Shown: positions 54,521 through 64,000 of the stretch, one piece after another
Layout: every line of letters starts with the position of its first letter
Numbering within the stretch: the stretch's first letter is position 1
Origin: Malurus cyaneus samueli
Lineage: Eukaryota > Chordata > Aves > Passeriformes > Maluridae
Length of the DNA: 64,000 bases
Direction of reading: 5' to 3'
Assembly (NCBI GenBank): GCA_009741485.1
Contig: CM019230.1
Coordinates: 4,994,377 to 5,058,376, forward strand
Program-made: the position numbers and the translations under genes
Notes under the pieces: generated by a model
What the model saw: only the letters and a program-made list of their open reading frames with translations
Told to the model about the DNA's origin: nothing
The model's database searches: none

Positions 54521-55782
54521 TCAGGGAGTGGGCATTTTTCTCTAAGTGAAGGGTTGGGAGCATTTCCCATCTTTGCTTTAGCTTGTATGAATCACCAGTT
54601 ACACTCTAAAACCTGCACTCACAGATTCCAGTGGCTCAGGAGCAGCTGAATCTGGGCATTTAAAAATCATTAAAAATACCAAGTGTGCTGAAATTTCCAT
54701 TGGACCCTTGTAAGGAATATTTATTCTGATCTGCAAGAGTTGATTTCTGAAAGCTGCAGTGGAGCACTGTCTAAGTAGTAAGAATAGAAAATTAAGAACA
54801 GAAACACATTTAAAGTGTTTTCTGCAGGCAGGAGTAACAAACCTGAGTGTGAGAATGAGCTCTAAAACTCATCTTCATCAGGGAAAAAGAGAGGAAAGCT
54901 GTCTTTACACTGTATTTACCCTGGCAATAAGGTGTTTAAAACCTCTCAACTCCTCAGTTTTAATTAACCCCAACCAGGCTGGGGACACATGAGTGCTTGG
55001 ACAAACACCCAGAGCTGGGGGAGATCTCCCTACACAGGAGGGGATTTTCATCTGAGAGCACCCAGCCCCAGCTGGCCACAAAAAAAAAAGGGAAAAAGGC
55101 ATAAAAAACAGGAGGAAAAGCAATTGCTGATAAATAGGATTGTGGATCCATGGCTGAATATGGATTGTTTTAACAGAGTCTGCCTGGGAAGATAATAGAG
55201 ATGAACTTGTCAGCATTGTTTGAACAAGGGAAGCATTCCTGAAACTCTTACAATATACAAGATAAAACATTCTTAAAACATTCTTTAAGATGAACTTTTC
55301 TTTGTAGAAAGCTGAGATATACTCCAATCTAAATTGTATCCCTATTGCAGAAGCATTTCCATATGCGATTCCTACTTAACTTTATCCCATAACCCTTTCC
55401 TCTTTTCCTTGGGGATTCTTTTGCAGAGTCAGATAAATCTGTACTTTGTAAGCAAAGGAACAGAAGGGAATTGGTGGCAAATTGGCACAGTAGAAAAACT
55501 GATTTTGAATAGTTTCTCATCGTTTCTTTAGGATTTGAGCTGATGGAAAAGTGTTTTTAACTCTGTGTGGAATGAGGAATGGGTGGGAATGAGGTGAGAG
55601 GATGAAGATGCTTCTTGGTTTTGGTTACTTTTAAAAATTTTAATTTACACAACTGCAGCACACATGGAGCTGTAAAGGAGATCAGAATATGGAATAAAGG
55701 ACTGTCTCATCCCCCATAGCTGTGCTGTCCATAAACACAGCCCAGAATGGGGCAAAAATCCCCAATTAAGCAAACAACAACA

Positions 55783-55835
55783 ACAACCAAAAAAAAAAAA
55801 AAATAAAAAAAGTAAAAAAACCTAAACAAAAAACC
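55783..55835 (+). repeat. A-rich simple repeat
   Basis: CAACAACAACAACC followed by long A runs with single T, G or C interruptions. No retrocopy recognised beside it. Confidence 0.88.
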
Positions 55836-58000
55836 CAGAAAAGAATCAACATAACTTCTCTTGACCAACTCAAGCAGAGAGCAGAGGAGTGACTCTGCTC
55901 CTAAGTGACCCTGGAGCTCCAATTCACACTGTAACCCAAATTTCCTACTCTTCCATCCACCTTGTATTGTGCATTGTCAGGGAAAAAGAAAAATAGAAGA
56001 GTTTTGGCATAGAGGGAGGTGTCAGGAGAAGCAAAGGGAGGTTCAGGATAGGGGTTGGTTGTTTGTTTTTCTTTTATTTCCAACTCTTGTGCAGTTCCAC
56101 TGCTTTCTCAGCATCAAAATTACGCAGATGCTTTTGAGGCAGATAAAATAAGAACAATAAAACAATCCCCTGTTAAACTGGAGCAGTAATATTTGGAGCT
56201 GGAAAGGCTAATTTATTCACCTTCTCTAAAGAAATAAAGAAAGCAGGCCAGGACAAAACAGGTCTTTTCTGCTAAAGAAAAAAATAAAATAAAATCCCAT
56301 TGAAATATGCTACTATGCAGAATAGCTCATGATTTTTGCATGCCACAAAGGATTTGCCTTGACACATAATGAATTTTATTGAGGTCAAATTTCAACTTAT
56401 CTAAATACTAGTTTACCTCCAGAGATACAGGGCTCAGGAAATTATTTTGCAGTAACTCTGCATTTTTTTTCCTTGACACTGATTTGAGAAGGTGCTCGAT
56501 ATTGTGGGTAACACTGCTCTCAAAAACTTGCTAAAAAGGCTGATAAAACTTTTGTTCCTTTCATGGCTAAAAAGCTGAGCTTAGAAATTCTTTTCATTTC
56601 CATTGATTTATAATTTCAGTAAAGTATCACCAGGCTTCTCTGGATGCACATCAGCTCAAGACACTGCAATTTTCCTCAGGATCAGTTCATGGAATGCCAT
56701 GGCTGGAGTGGGCACAGGATCACAAAAAACAGCAGCAGTCCCTTCATTATTTTAGAGAGTTTATGAAAACTTAATGGGTGTAGAAATTAAAACATCCTGG
56801 CAGCAAAGGAACGAGAGGAGTAAATAACTGCAACAAGTGGTGTTTTCTAGCTCTGATAAAACTGAACCATTGACCTCAATAATGGTTTGTTCTGGCTGTG
56901 GTGTGGAGCAGATGAGGTTTTTCTCCTCCCTTCTATTAACAAAGTCAGTAAAAAATAAAATATTTCCCTTCTGCAGATGTACATCTATAGGTAAATACAT
57001 GTAAAGATGTACAGGTGCAGGTAAATAAAGCAGTGAGTTTATTAATAACTGCACAACACCACAGGGTTAATTACTCAGCCTGAAAGGGACTCCTCACACT
57101 AATTTACCCTTTTTGCTAAGGCTACACACAAAAATAGGGAAGGAGAAGATGCACCAAGAGTTTAAAAGAGAATTTAAATCAATGCACTGGCTGCATCTCA
57201 TCTGCTCAGCAGGGAAGGATGTGGTAGGAATGGAAGTACTGAAGAAAATGTAAAATCAAAACCAAGACCTTAGGAAGTTGGAGCTGCATTAATATGCAGC
57301 TGATCAAATGAGATTGAAGTACTGAATATCTAAAACCTTTCTGGCTGGATGGGAAACATAAGGAAATTAAAACACACTCATTTCAATGTACATCCTATAA
57401 ATTTCTGTCTGATCTGGGCTCCTTTGGAAAACCTCTGGCTTTTCCAGCAAAGACTCTCTGAGAGAAGAGCTGTGAATTCAGGCAGCTCCAAAGGTCGGTG
57501 CATTCCAGTGTAACTCACTGAAAAGGAGCTCAGGCCCTCTGGATTTTAACATATTCAATTTTACCTTTTGAACCCACATAAAAAAATGGAAAGAGCAATT
57601 TCTCATTGATCTGGATCTCTCACAAGTTTGTTGGCTTCTCTGCCATTTACAACCTTTTGAATATTTATGGGAGCCTTCAGATTTTGAAAAGGCAGCTCTT
57701 CTGACATCCTTTTAGCAGAGACAAAAATTATCCCTAACACAATTTTTAATAGAGATTCTTCAGACAAAACCAAACTAAAACCTCTTTATAGACTGCAAGA
57801 CTAAATTAGGGTAATGAGTTCTCCAAACCCCAGTTATTCCTTTAATTACTTATTGACTTAGCCTGTTGCTAAACTAAGGTTAATAAACCCAAAGGAGCAT
57901 GCAAATGGAATATTTCCTTCCTTCTCATGATGCTTGTGACTGTCACAGCACAGGATGAGAGTTGTCATCAGTGATACAGAAGTGGATGTGGACACAGCTG
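55836..58000. other. Intron sequence without recognisable gene
   Basis: AT-rich unique sequence. All open frames are below 100 codons and none has a recognisable feature. Confidence 0.6.
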
Positions 58001-58006
58001 AGTTGT

Positions 58007-58566
58007 GCAAAGTCTGGTTCAGAACACCCCAAAATACTTTTTTTTTACTCAGTCAGTAAAAGTCTGGCTCAGAATTCCCCAAAGTACCTTTTTTTTCTCA
58101 ATCAGTTCAAGTCTGGCTCAGAACATCCCCAAATACTCAGCCACTTTCACTCAGCCACTGAAAGTCCAGCTCAGAACACCCCAAAATACTGGTTTTCACT
58201 AAGTCAGTGAAAGTCAGGCTCAGAACTCCCCAAATACCATTTTTTACTCAGTGAAACTCTGGCTCAGAGTGCCCCAAAATACCTTTCTTTTCACTCGGTC
58301 AATGAAAGTCTGGCTCAGTCAGTGAATGTCTGGCTCAGAATGCCCCAAAATACTGTTTTTTACTCAGTCACTGAAACTCTGGCTCAGGACATCCCAAAAT
58401 ACATATTTTTTTTATACTCAATCAGTGCAAATCTGGCTCAGAACTCCCCAAATACCATTTTTTACTCAGTCAGTGAAACTCTGGCTCAGAATGCCCCAAA
58501 ATACCTTTCTTTTCACTCCGTCAATGAAGGTTTGGCTCAGAATGTCCCAAAATACCATTTTTTTAC
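58007..58566 (+). repeat. ~50-bp minisatellite, about eleven copies
   Basis: Units contain AGTCTGGCTCAGAA, a CCCCAAAATAC segment, a T-run of variable length and CTCAGTCAGTGAA. Early unit starts are at 58011, 58061 and 58110, then spacing varies between about 40 and 55 bp because of indels in the T-run. Repeated peptide-like frames are a by-product. Confidence 0.95.
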
Positions 58567-58849
58567 TCACAATGGAATATTTTAGACTAAGGAAAGCACA
58601 ATCTCACTGCAGATCTGGTGTCAGCATGCCCAACAATTATTAATTCAAGACACCACAAATTTGGCTGCGTCTGCTTTAGGCCCTGACAAGCAGAAACCAC
58701 GGCATTAACAGAGTGGTGCAAACACAAAGGAGAGCTTTTTTTATCCCCAAAAGGCTCTGTGGGGTGTTCCCACTGTCCTTGGAGTAGTCTCATTCCCTCA
58801 CATCCTATAATTATCTCAGATGAACCCCAACCCCTTGGGCTCTCCATTA

Positions 58850-59420
58850 AAATTAGATTTTATTGCAGAATTCAGTATACATTATTGAAGGACGGTATTT
58901 TGATCACTGGAATTTGACATATTGTGCTCATTAGCCAGCGAGCCCAAATATTTAATTTATGAGGTGAAGTCCACATTTTTTTTTTTTTTACTAGATGACT
59001 TGTATTTCTTTTCAATTAGGTTGACTGCTTTAGCGTGGTGGGAGATTACTTCTCCTGCATGCTGAAAAGTTATTAACAATTAAAATGGAGGGGGGAGCTA
59101 CTAGCAGAGGATTGTTGCAGTCTTCTTTGCCAAATGACAAGGGTTTCACTTTGTAAAGATCTTGTTTTAATGTTTGCCACTAAGTGAGTATGGTACGCAT
59201 TGAATAGATACAGTTATTAAGAGAATTTTTTTTTTTTTTACAGATCAGTCACTTATGAGATGTAAACAGGCAGAATTGCAAAGGGGTGAATGGGAGAAAT
59301 TCTTCCTGAAAATAGTGCTTTAAAAGCAGAATAAAGTCATGCCATGTGCTGGTGGGTGACACATTACATTAGGCAGGTAAATGGGTTAATTGGACTCATT
59401 AACATCATTTCCTTCTAAAA
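58850..59420. promoter_or_regulatory. Candidate conserved non-coding element
   Basis: Long stretch of complex AT-rich sequence with GCGAGCCCAAATATTTAATT near 58939, AGTTATTAACAATTAAAATG near 59068 and GGTACGCATTGAATAGATAC near 59191. It is interrupted by two poly(T) runs (58977-58989 and 59227-59239). No open frame is present. Its CNE-like character is inferred from composition only. Confidence 0.3.
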
Positions 59421-59849
59421 ACTTTTCAGCTGGGAAGATGAAAAGATTATGTTAATCTTTACACTCCTGCCTTACATTTTACATTTTTCGCAACGGGCCT
59501 TTTTTTAATCAAATATTGATGATGATGCCTGTTGTTCTTCAAAGCCCAGCAATTAGATTGCAGCTCGCTCCCAGTAAGTGGCATTTTCTTATCTTTATTT
59601 CCCTTCCCTCCACGTTTTTTTTTTTCATTTTTTTTTTCATAAACACAACATAAACTCCATTGAATTTTTGCCAGAAAAGGCAATTCTGGATATTTTTTCT
59701 TCTCTGATGTCCGAGCGACCTGCAGAGCCTGGATCCCCCAATGCCAGTGATTGATGTATGGATTTTGTTTAGAGGTTTCTTGCATGAAAATATGTTTTTG
59801 ATTAAAAAAAAAACCCTCATATTTTATAAAAATTTGAACAATTAACAAT

Positions 59850-62240
59850 TAGTCTCTATTCGCATACAATGTAGAGAATGAAATAGGATAGGTTAGATGT
59901 TTATAGGATTAAGATTGTTCTTCTTCTATTCCCTTTCTCATTTGTTCTCTATCCTTTTTCCATAACTTTTAATTCCCTATAAACTAATCTTCCTAGATGC
60001 AACCTTACTTTTCACCCAGCGTTTTTCTATTCACCAAAACAAATCTCCACTATCCAAAACCTACATTCCCACATCCCAAATGGTTGTGACTGACACCATT
60101 CCCTTCTGATCCACCACTCCTGAATTACAGCCGGATTTGCAGCACAAACCAGAGGAGTTTTCCTTCCCTTCCAGTCCCTGTGGGATTCAGGTGAAGGCTG
60201 TGTGGGATGGGTGGACGCTGCTCTCTGCTGGCAGCAAGGAAAGCGTGCAGGAAACAGGGAATTTCCCCTAAAATTACCTAAAATAAAGCTTTTCTACAAT
60301 TTAATTACATGCTGTTGCATATAGTGGTTAAACATAAAGGCAGGGGAAAGGTGTTGGATAAAATAACTCTTCAAATGTAAAAATATTCATTAAAACACCT
60401 AAGTTAAACTGGATCTTCTGTAGAAAATAACTGAAATACAATTTGAAAGTTCTTGTGTGTGCCTGTGTCCCCAAACACACAGAGAACACCTCAGGACAGG
60501 GATAAATATCTCAAAAGTTTGGAAAATCGAGGAAACAACTGTCTCCTATTCAAATATAGCAATCCCCTCTTCAAGAGAAGCCTTCAAAACACAAGAACAC
60601 CCTTTAAATAACTGTTAAATAACTTAGAATAACAACTCCATAAAACCATTTTATTCTCCAGCTTGGGCCCCCTCTAACAGCAGCCGGAGGAATCAACACC
60701 ATAAAACCACTCCTAAAACTAACTGGATGCCGTAAGCACGAGATTGAGAGGATGAATGTTCTCATGTAGCCACTGCTGAGAAATAAAGGAATATAATCCT
60801 GCTGCAGAGAGCTAAGAGGGCTGCCCTGACAGATTATCTTTGAAATTCTGGTTTGGTGCTTCCTCACTGTCCCCAAAGTCAGATTTCAAATCACACATCT
60901 GTCCTGAAGCCTGGGAAAACTCTTTTTTTAAATCCTGCAGCAGCCTCTGCTTTGCACAAGAGAAGTGAAGGTAATGGATTTGAAGTGCACTCAATTTAAA
61001 TTGGGGAGGATAAAACTTTGTATCACAGGATATGGGCTGGTCAGGACTCTGCGAGCAACCACCAAAAATAAAAACATTTAAAGGAAGGATATTGCTTGAG
61101 GCACTCAGAAAAACATGATTGAGTTTATCATTGCATGTGGAAGCTCAAGTTCAGCTGACTTTAGCCTGAGAGTGAAATTTTCCATAGGATCATTCTTCCC
61201 AAGGGTCTGGAGGAAAATGAACCACCCTGGCTGTGATGTTGGCATACTCCAGTGAGAAAAAAACACAACTGCACGTTTATTTTTGCTTTTTTTGCCTTTG
61301 AGGTCTATAGGTGGCGGATACTTTGAGCCATTTAATGTGAGAATTGATGCTTTAATGTCTCATGGAGCAGCTGTCCCTTCTTGGAGCTGCTCAGGGCGGG
61401 GAGTTGAGCAGAATTCCAGTGGCACCTCAGAGGTTCCTCGGGATCCCCACGGTGCTGCTGAGGGGCAGGACCCAAATGTGATGGCAAAATGCTTCAGGTG
61501 CTGCTCACACAGGAGGAAATCCCACCCTTCCCACCCCTCCCAGAGCTCTTTTCCTGTTCTGCTGGATCACAGGACTCCAGGAGGGGAGGATGGAAAAGCC
61601 AGGCAGCAGATGATGGAAAAGTGGTATTTGCAGGATCTAAACCCAAGATGCCACAACTCCTTCCAAAGCCAGCTCAAAGCTTGGTGATTTGTTTCCGTCC
61701 GAGGCACCAGGCCTTCTCTGGGCTGTGTCTATTTTCCCCCTGAAGAAAGGAACATTTAATATTGCAGATAAGATCCAAGGACACTGCAGCAGGCAGCCAC
61801 GCACCATTGATTTCCCTGCTCCTTCCATTCAGTGCTGCTCCGCTGGCTGTCACCATAGGAGTTTAAAAACGCTCTTGGAACGAATCTTCAGCCCATTTTT
61901 AACTTGAACAAATCCAAAATGTCCCATTTTGCTGTTTGTAAAGGCCTCAGGAAGCAGAGGGTGTGTGCTGCCCCTCAAAGGTGATGGAGAGCTGGGGATG
62001 TGGCACGGGATGGAAAGGCAGAGCATCCATCCCCTTTCCTCTGCCATTCCTTCTCACATTTCTAGCCTGGCTTCACCCTGGAACAGCTTCCATCTCTCCT
62101 GCTTGGGGTTCTTGGGGCTGTTCTAACACAGACTGTAAGGTGACGATGCAGAGCACAAAGGAAGTTCTGGAAAATTCTGTGTTTGGGACTATTTGTGGAA
62201 GAAAAGAGGGAAGGAAGAGGATATGCAGTTAGCTGGGACA
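59850..62240. other. Intron sequence without recognisable gene
   Basis: Unique sequence. The 134-codon frame at 61283-61687 was examined as a possible exon, but it shows no carbonic anhydrase similarity and no domain. Overlapping antisense frames are also present. Confidence 0.6.
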
Positions 62241-62250
62241 AAACAGACAC

Positions 62251-62381
62251 TAACCTTAACCCTAACCCAAATCCTAACCCTTACCCTAATCCTAACCCTA
62301 ACCCAAACCCAAACCATAACCCAAAACCTAACCCAAACCCTTACCCTAATCCTAATCCTAACGCAAACCCTAACCCTAACC
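62251..62381 (+). repeat. Interstitial telomere-like repeat (degenerate CCCTAA)n
   Basis: About 130 nt of six-base periodic sequence made of CCTAAC, CCAAAC, CCTTAC and CCTAAT variants. Exact CCCTAACCCTAA-type stretches survive near 62297 and at the end near 62369. CCCTAA is the C-rich strand of the vertebrate telomere repeat. It reads in NPNPNP-like and TLTLTL-like frames that have no coding meaning. Confidence 0.95.
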
Positions 62382-62820
62382 AGATGCTGGCTTAAAAAAC
62401 ATCACTGGGAAACATCGCTGGACTGGTTTTTATGTGGTTTGTTTTTTGTTTGATTTGAGGTTTTTTGCTGTTTTATTTTATTTTGGGTGTTTTTCCCCTT
62501 ATGGCCATAAATCTGTAGTGTTTCCAGTTCGACATGCATCAAAGAGTTTGTGTTCCTTGAGTGCGTGTTTTAATCAACTTTGCTTGTGTTCCACCTTCCA
62601 AAAAGCAGAGTTGGGATTTATTTTTGGTGGTCACAGGGCCAAAGTTACACAGAGCTGCCACGGAATTATTCAGATCTAACTGAGAAATGAACTGTGGAAT
62701 TTATCAGCAGCCTGTGCCTGTGTGGATGTCTCACATCAAGATAAAGAGAGAGGAAAATGCTGCTGGGGAATTCTGTGCACAAAACCCTGTGAAGCAAGAA
62801 TTAAAAGTAATGAGATTAAA

Positions 62821-62867
62821 TAGAAAATAACTACATCAGGAATATGTTAATAAATTAATTAAAGCCT
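62821..62867 (+). repeat. First copy of a 47-bp exact direct repeat beside an N
   Basis: This block begins TAGAAAATAACTACATCAGG and ends TTAAAGCCT. It is immediately followed by a single N at 62868 and then by an identical copy at 62869-62915. The arrangement is typical of two contig ends joined without collapsing their overlap. Confidence 0.95.
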
Positions 62868-62868
62868 N
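62868..62868. other. Single ambiguous base (N), probable assembly join
   Basis: The only N in the window, placed exactly between two identical 47-bp copies. It probably marks a gap of unknown or zero length filled by software. Confidence 0.9.
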
Positions 62869-62915
62869 TAGAAAATAACTACATCAGGAATATGTTAATA
62901 AATTAATTAAAGCCT
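62869..62915 (+). repeat. Second copy of the 47-bp exact direct repeat
   Basis: Identical to 62821-62867. It continues smoothly into the downstream intron at 62916, as the first copy does into the upstream sequence. Confidence 0.95.
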
Positions 62916-64000
62916 GCCGAAGTTGAAGTGTACCTTAATTAAGATTGAAGCCCGTGAGAGTGCTCTCTTCTGTTTAGGGATTTTGCCACAGGTAAAATTA
63001 CCTGTTTGGAAATGTTTCTGAATCTGTGAGGGAAATGGGGTCAGCTGAAAATGTGGTCAGATCATTAACTCTGACAATTTTGGGCTTCTCTGTTTTCCCA
63101 GACCAGTTTATTGATGATCTACTACATTTCCTTTACTGCAGCCTTATTTGTAGCATGTGAGATAAATGTGAATATTGATTTTTGTTAAAAAGAGGAGGTC
63201 AGGATTTCGTGCTCTTCTCTTCTCCAGGTTTGTTTGCTGGGTTTTCATTTTTGTATAATTCTCAAGTCAAACACACAGAGAACAAAGCAGAGGGAGAGGC
63301 AGCACAAAGGCCACGCTGAGATCAGTCTGACAAATTGGGAAATAGTTGTATAGATCCTAACAGATCTTTGAAATCAACCTTTTAAACTATCCTGCAACAT
63401 TTTATCCAGTCCACATATAAAAAATAAACACTCTGCTTTCTGGAGTGGCAGAGGCTGATGACTGTACCAGGAAAAGTCAATATCTTTCCCATGAGGTGTC
63501 CATTTCCCATACTGTTTGTATTGTAGGAAAATACACAAAATGCAGAAAATACTTCCTTTTTAACTTCTGCACCTGCAACTTTTTATAAGGCCTCATGAAA
63601 CTTTGTTTTCCCCAAAAATAACGCAGTTTGATGTTCTAAAATGAGAGCCACCATCACTTTACAGGCTCACTACTACAAATACAGAGACTCCTTCTCTTAT
63701 CAGTCATGAGCAAGAGCAGAACCTCATTTTCCTGCAGTTGAAACTGCACGCAGGGAAAGGAAAATGTCATTATTTGCTGTGCAAAAGGCATTTGTGGGTG
63801 TTGAGCTTGCAAACAGAGGGTGAACACATTTCAGTGATCTGCTGTCCTGACTGTAAATGGTTGTACTTGAAAAGTGTGAAGAGGATAAGATTTTGGGGTT
63901 GTGTGTAACTCTTACAATATCTGAATTGAAAGAAAATAATTCAGTTGTGAATAGATGGAATTATGGGGCTCCTACCCATAATCAAACAGAGCCAGTGTAG
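62916..64000. other. Intron sequence without recognisable gene
   Basis: AT-rich unique sequence to the window end. No exon, repeat array or mobile element was recognised. Confidence 0.6.

Noticed and set aside
56690..56740. Possible CR1 end near TTCATGGAATGCCATGGCTG
   Set aside because: The resemblance is too short and too diverged to support a mobile-element call.
61283..61687. Possible further CA10 exon or other gene start
   Set aside because: The predicted residues do not match the CA10 segment expected after NTGGRK, and no domain is visible.

Overview
The window looks like a piece of a bird genome, probably a songbird. It is almost entirely intronic DNA of one gene, CA10 (carbonic anhydrase-related protein 10). 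The one coding segment I can defend is an internal CA10 exon at 3276-3418 (+), with a clean acceptor, a clean donor and a 47-codon reading frame that matches the family. The avian assignment rests on degenerate CR1-type LINE fragments, on solo LTRs of a short retroviral family, and on AT-rich intronic DNA with many GC-richer minisatellites. None of the many short open frames elsewhere resembles a protein; most lie in repeats or are antisense shadows.

Layout. Positions 1-3354 form a very large imperfect inverted repeat. The right arm (1784-3354) is the real upstream intron plus the first 79 nt of the CA10 exon. The left arm (1-1543) is its reverse complement and carries an antisense copy of the same exon start, cut by the window edge. 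A 240-nt spacer with a 30-bp tandem repeat lies between them. The arms differ mainly by one-base insertions and deletions, which fits a fold-back sequencing or assembly artefact at least as well as a real palindrome. From 3419 to 64000 everything is the next CA10 intron. 4-33 kb is mostly unique, with a few simple repeats, a 45-bp pyrimidine minisatellite, a (TTCCC)n tract and one old CR1 piece. 33-43 kb holds two more CR1 pieces and three closely related solo LTRs (36.2, 39.7 and 42.0 kb); a fourth, related LTR is at 50.7 kb. 45-49.5 kb is a minisatellite hot spot: two unrelated 34-bp arrays, a 42-bp array, a G-rich array and a 20-bp array. A ~50-bp array lies at 58.0-58.6 kb, a degenerate interstitial telomere repeat at 62.25-62.38 kb, and a one-N assembly join flanked by identical 47-bp copies at 62.82-62.92 kb.

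No RNA gene, CRISPR array, operon or complete protein-coding gene is visible. I found no evidence for a new multi-gene system. The observations most worth checking are the palindrome over the CA10 exon, the duplicated N-join, the telomere-like tract, several perfect short hairpins in unique intron sequence, and AT-rich stretches that look like conserved non-coding elements.
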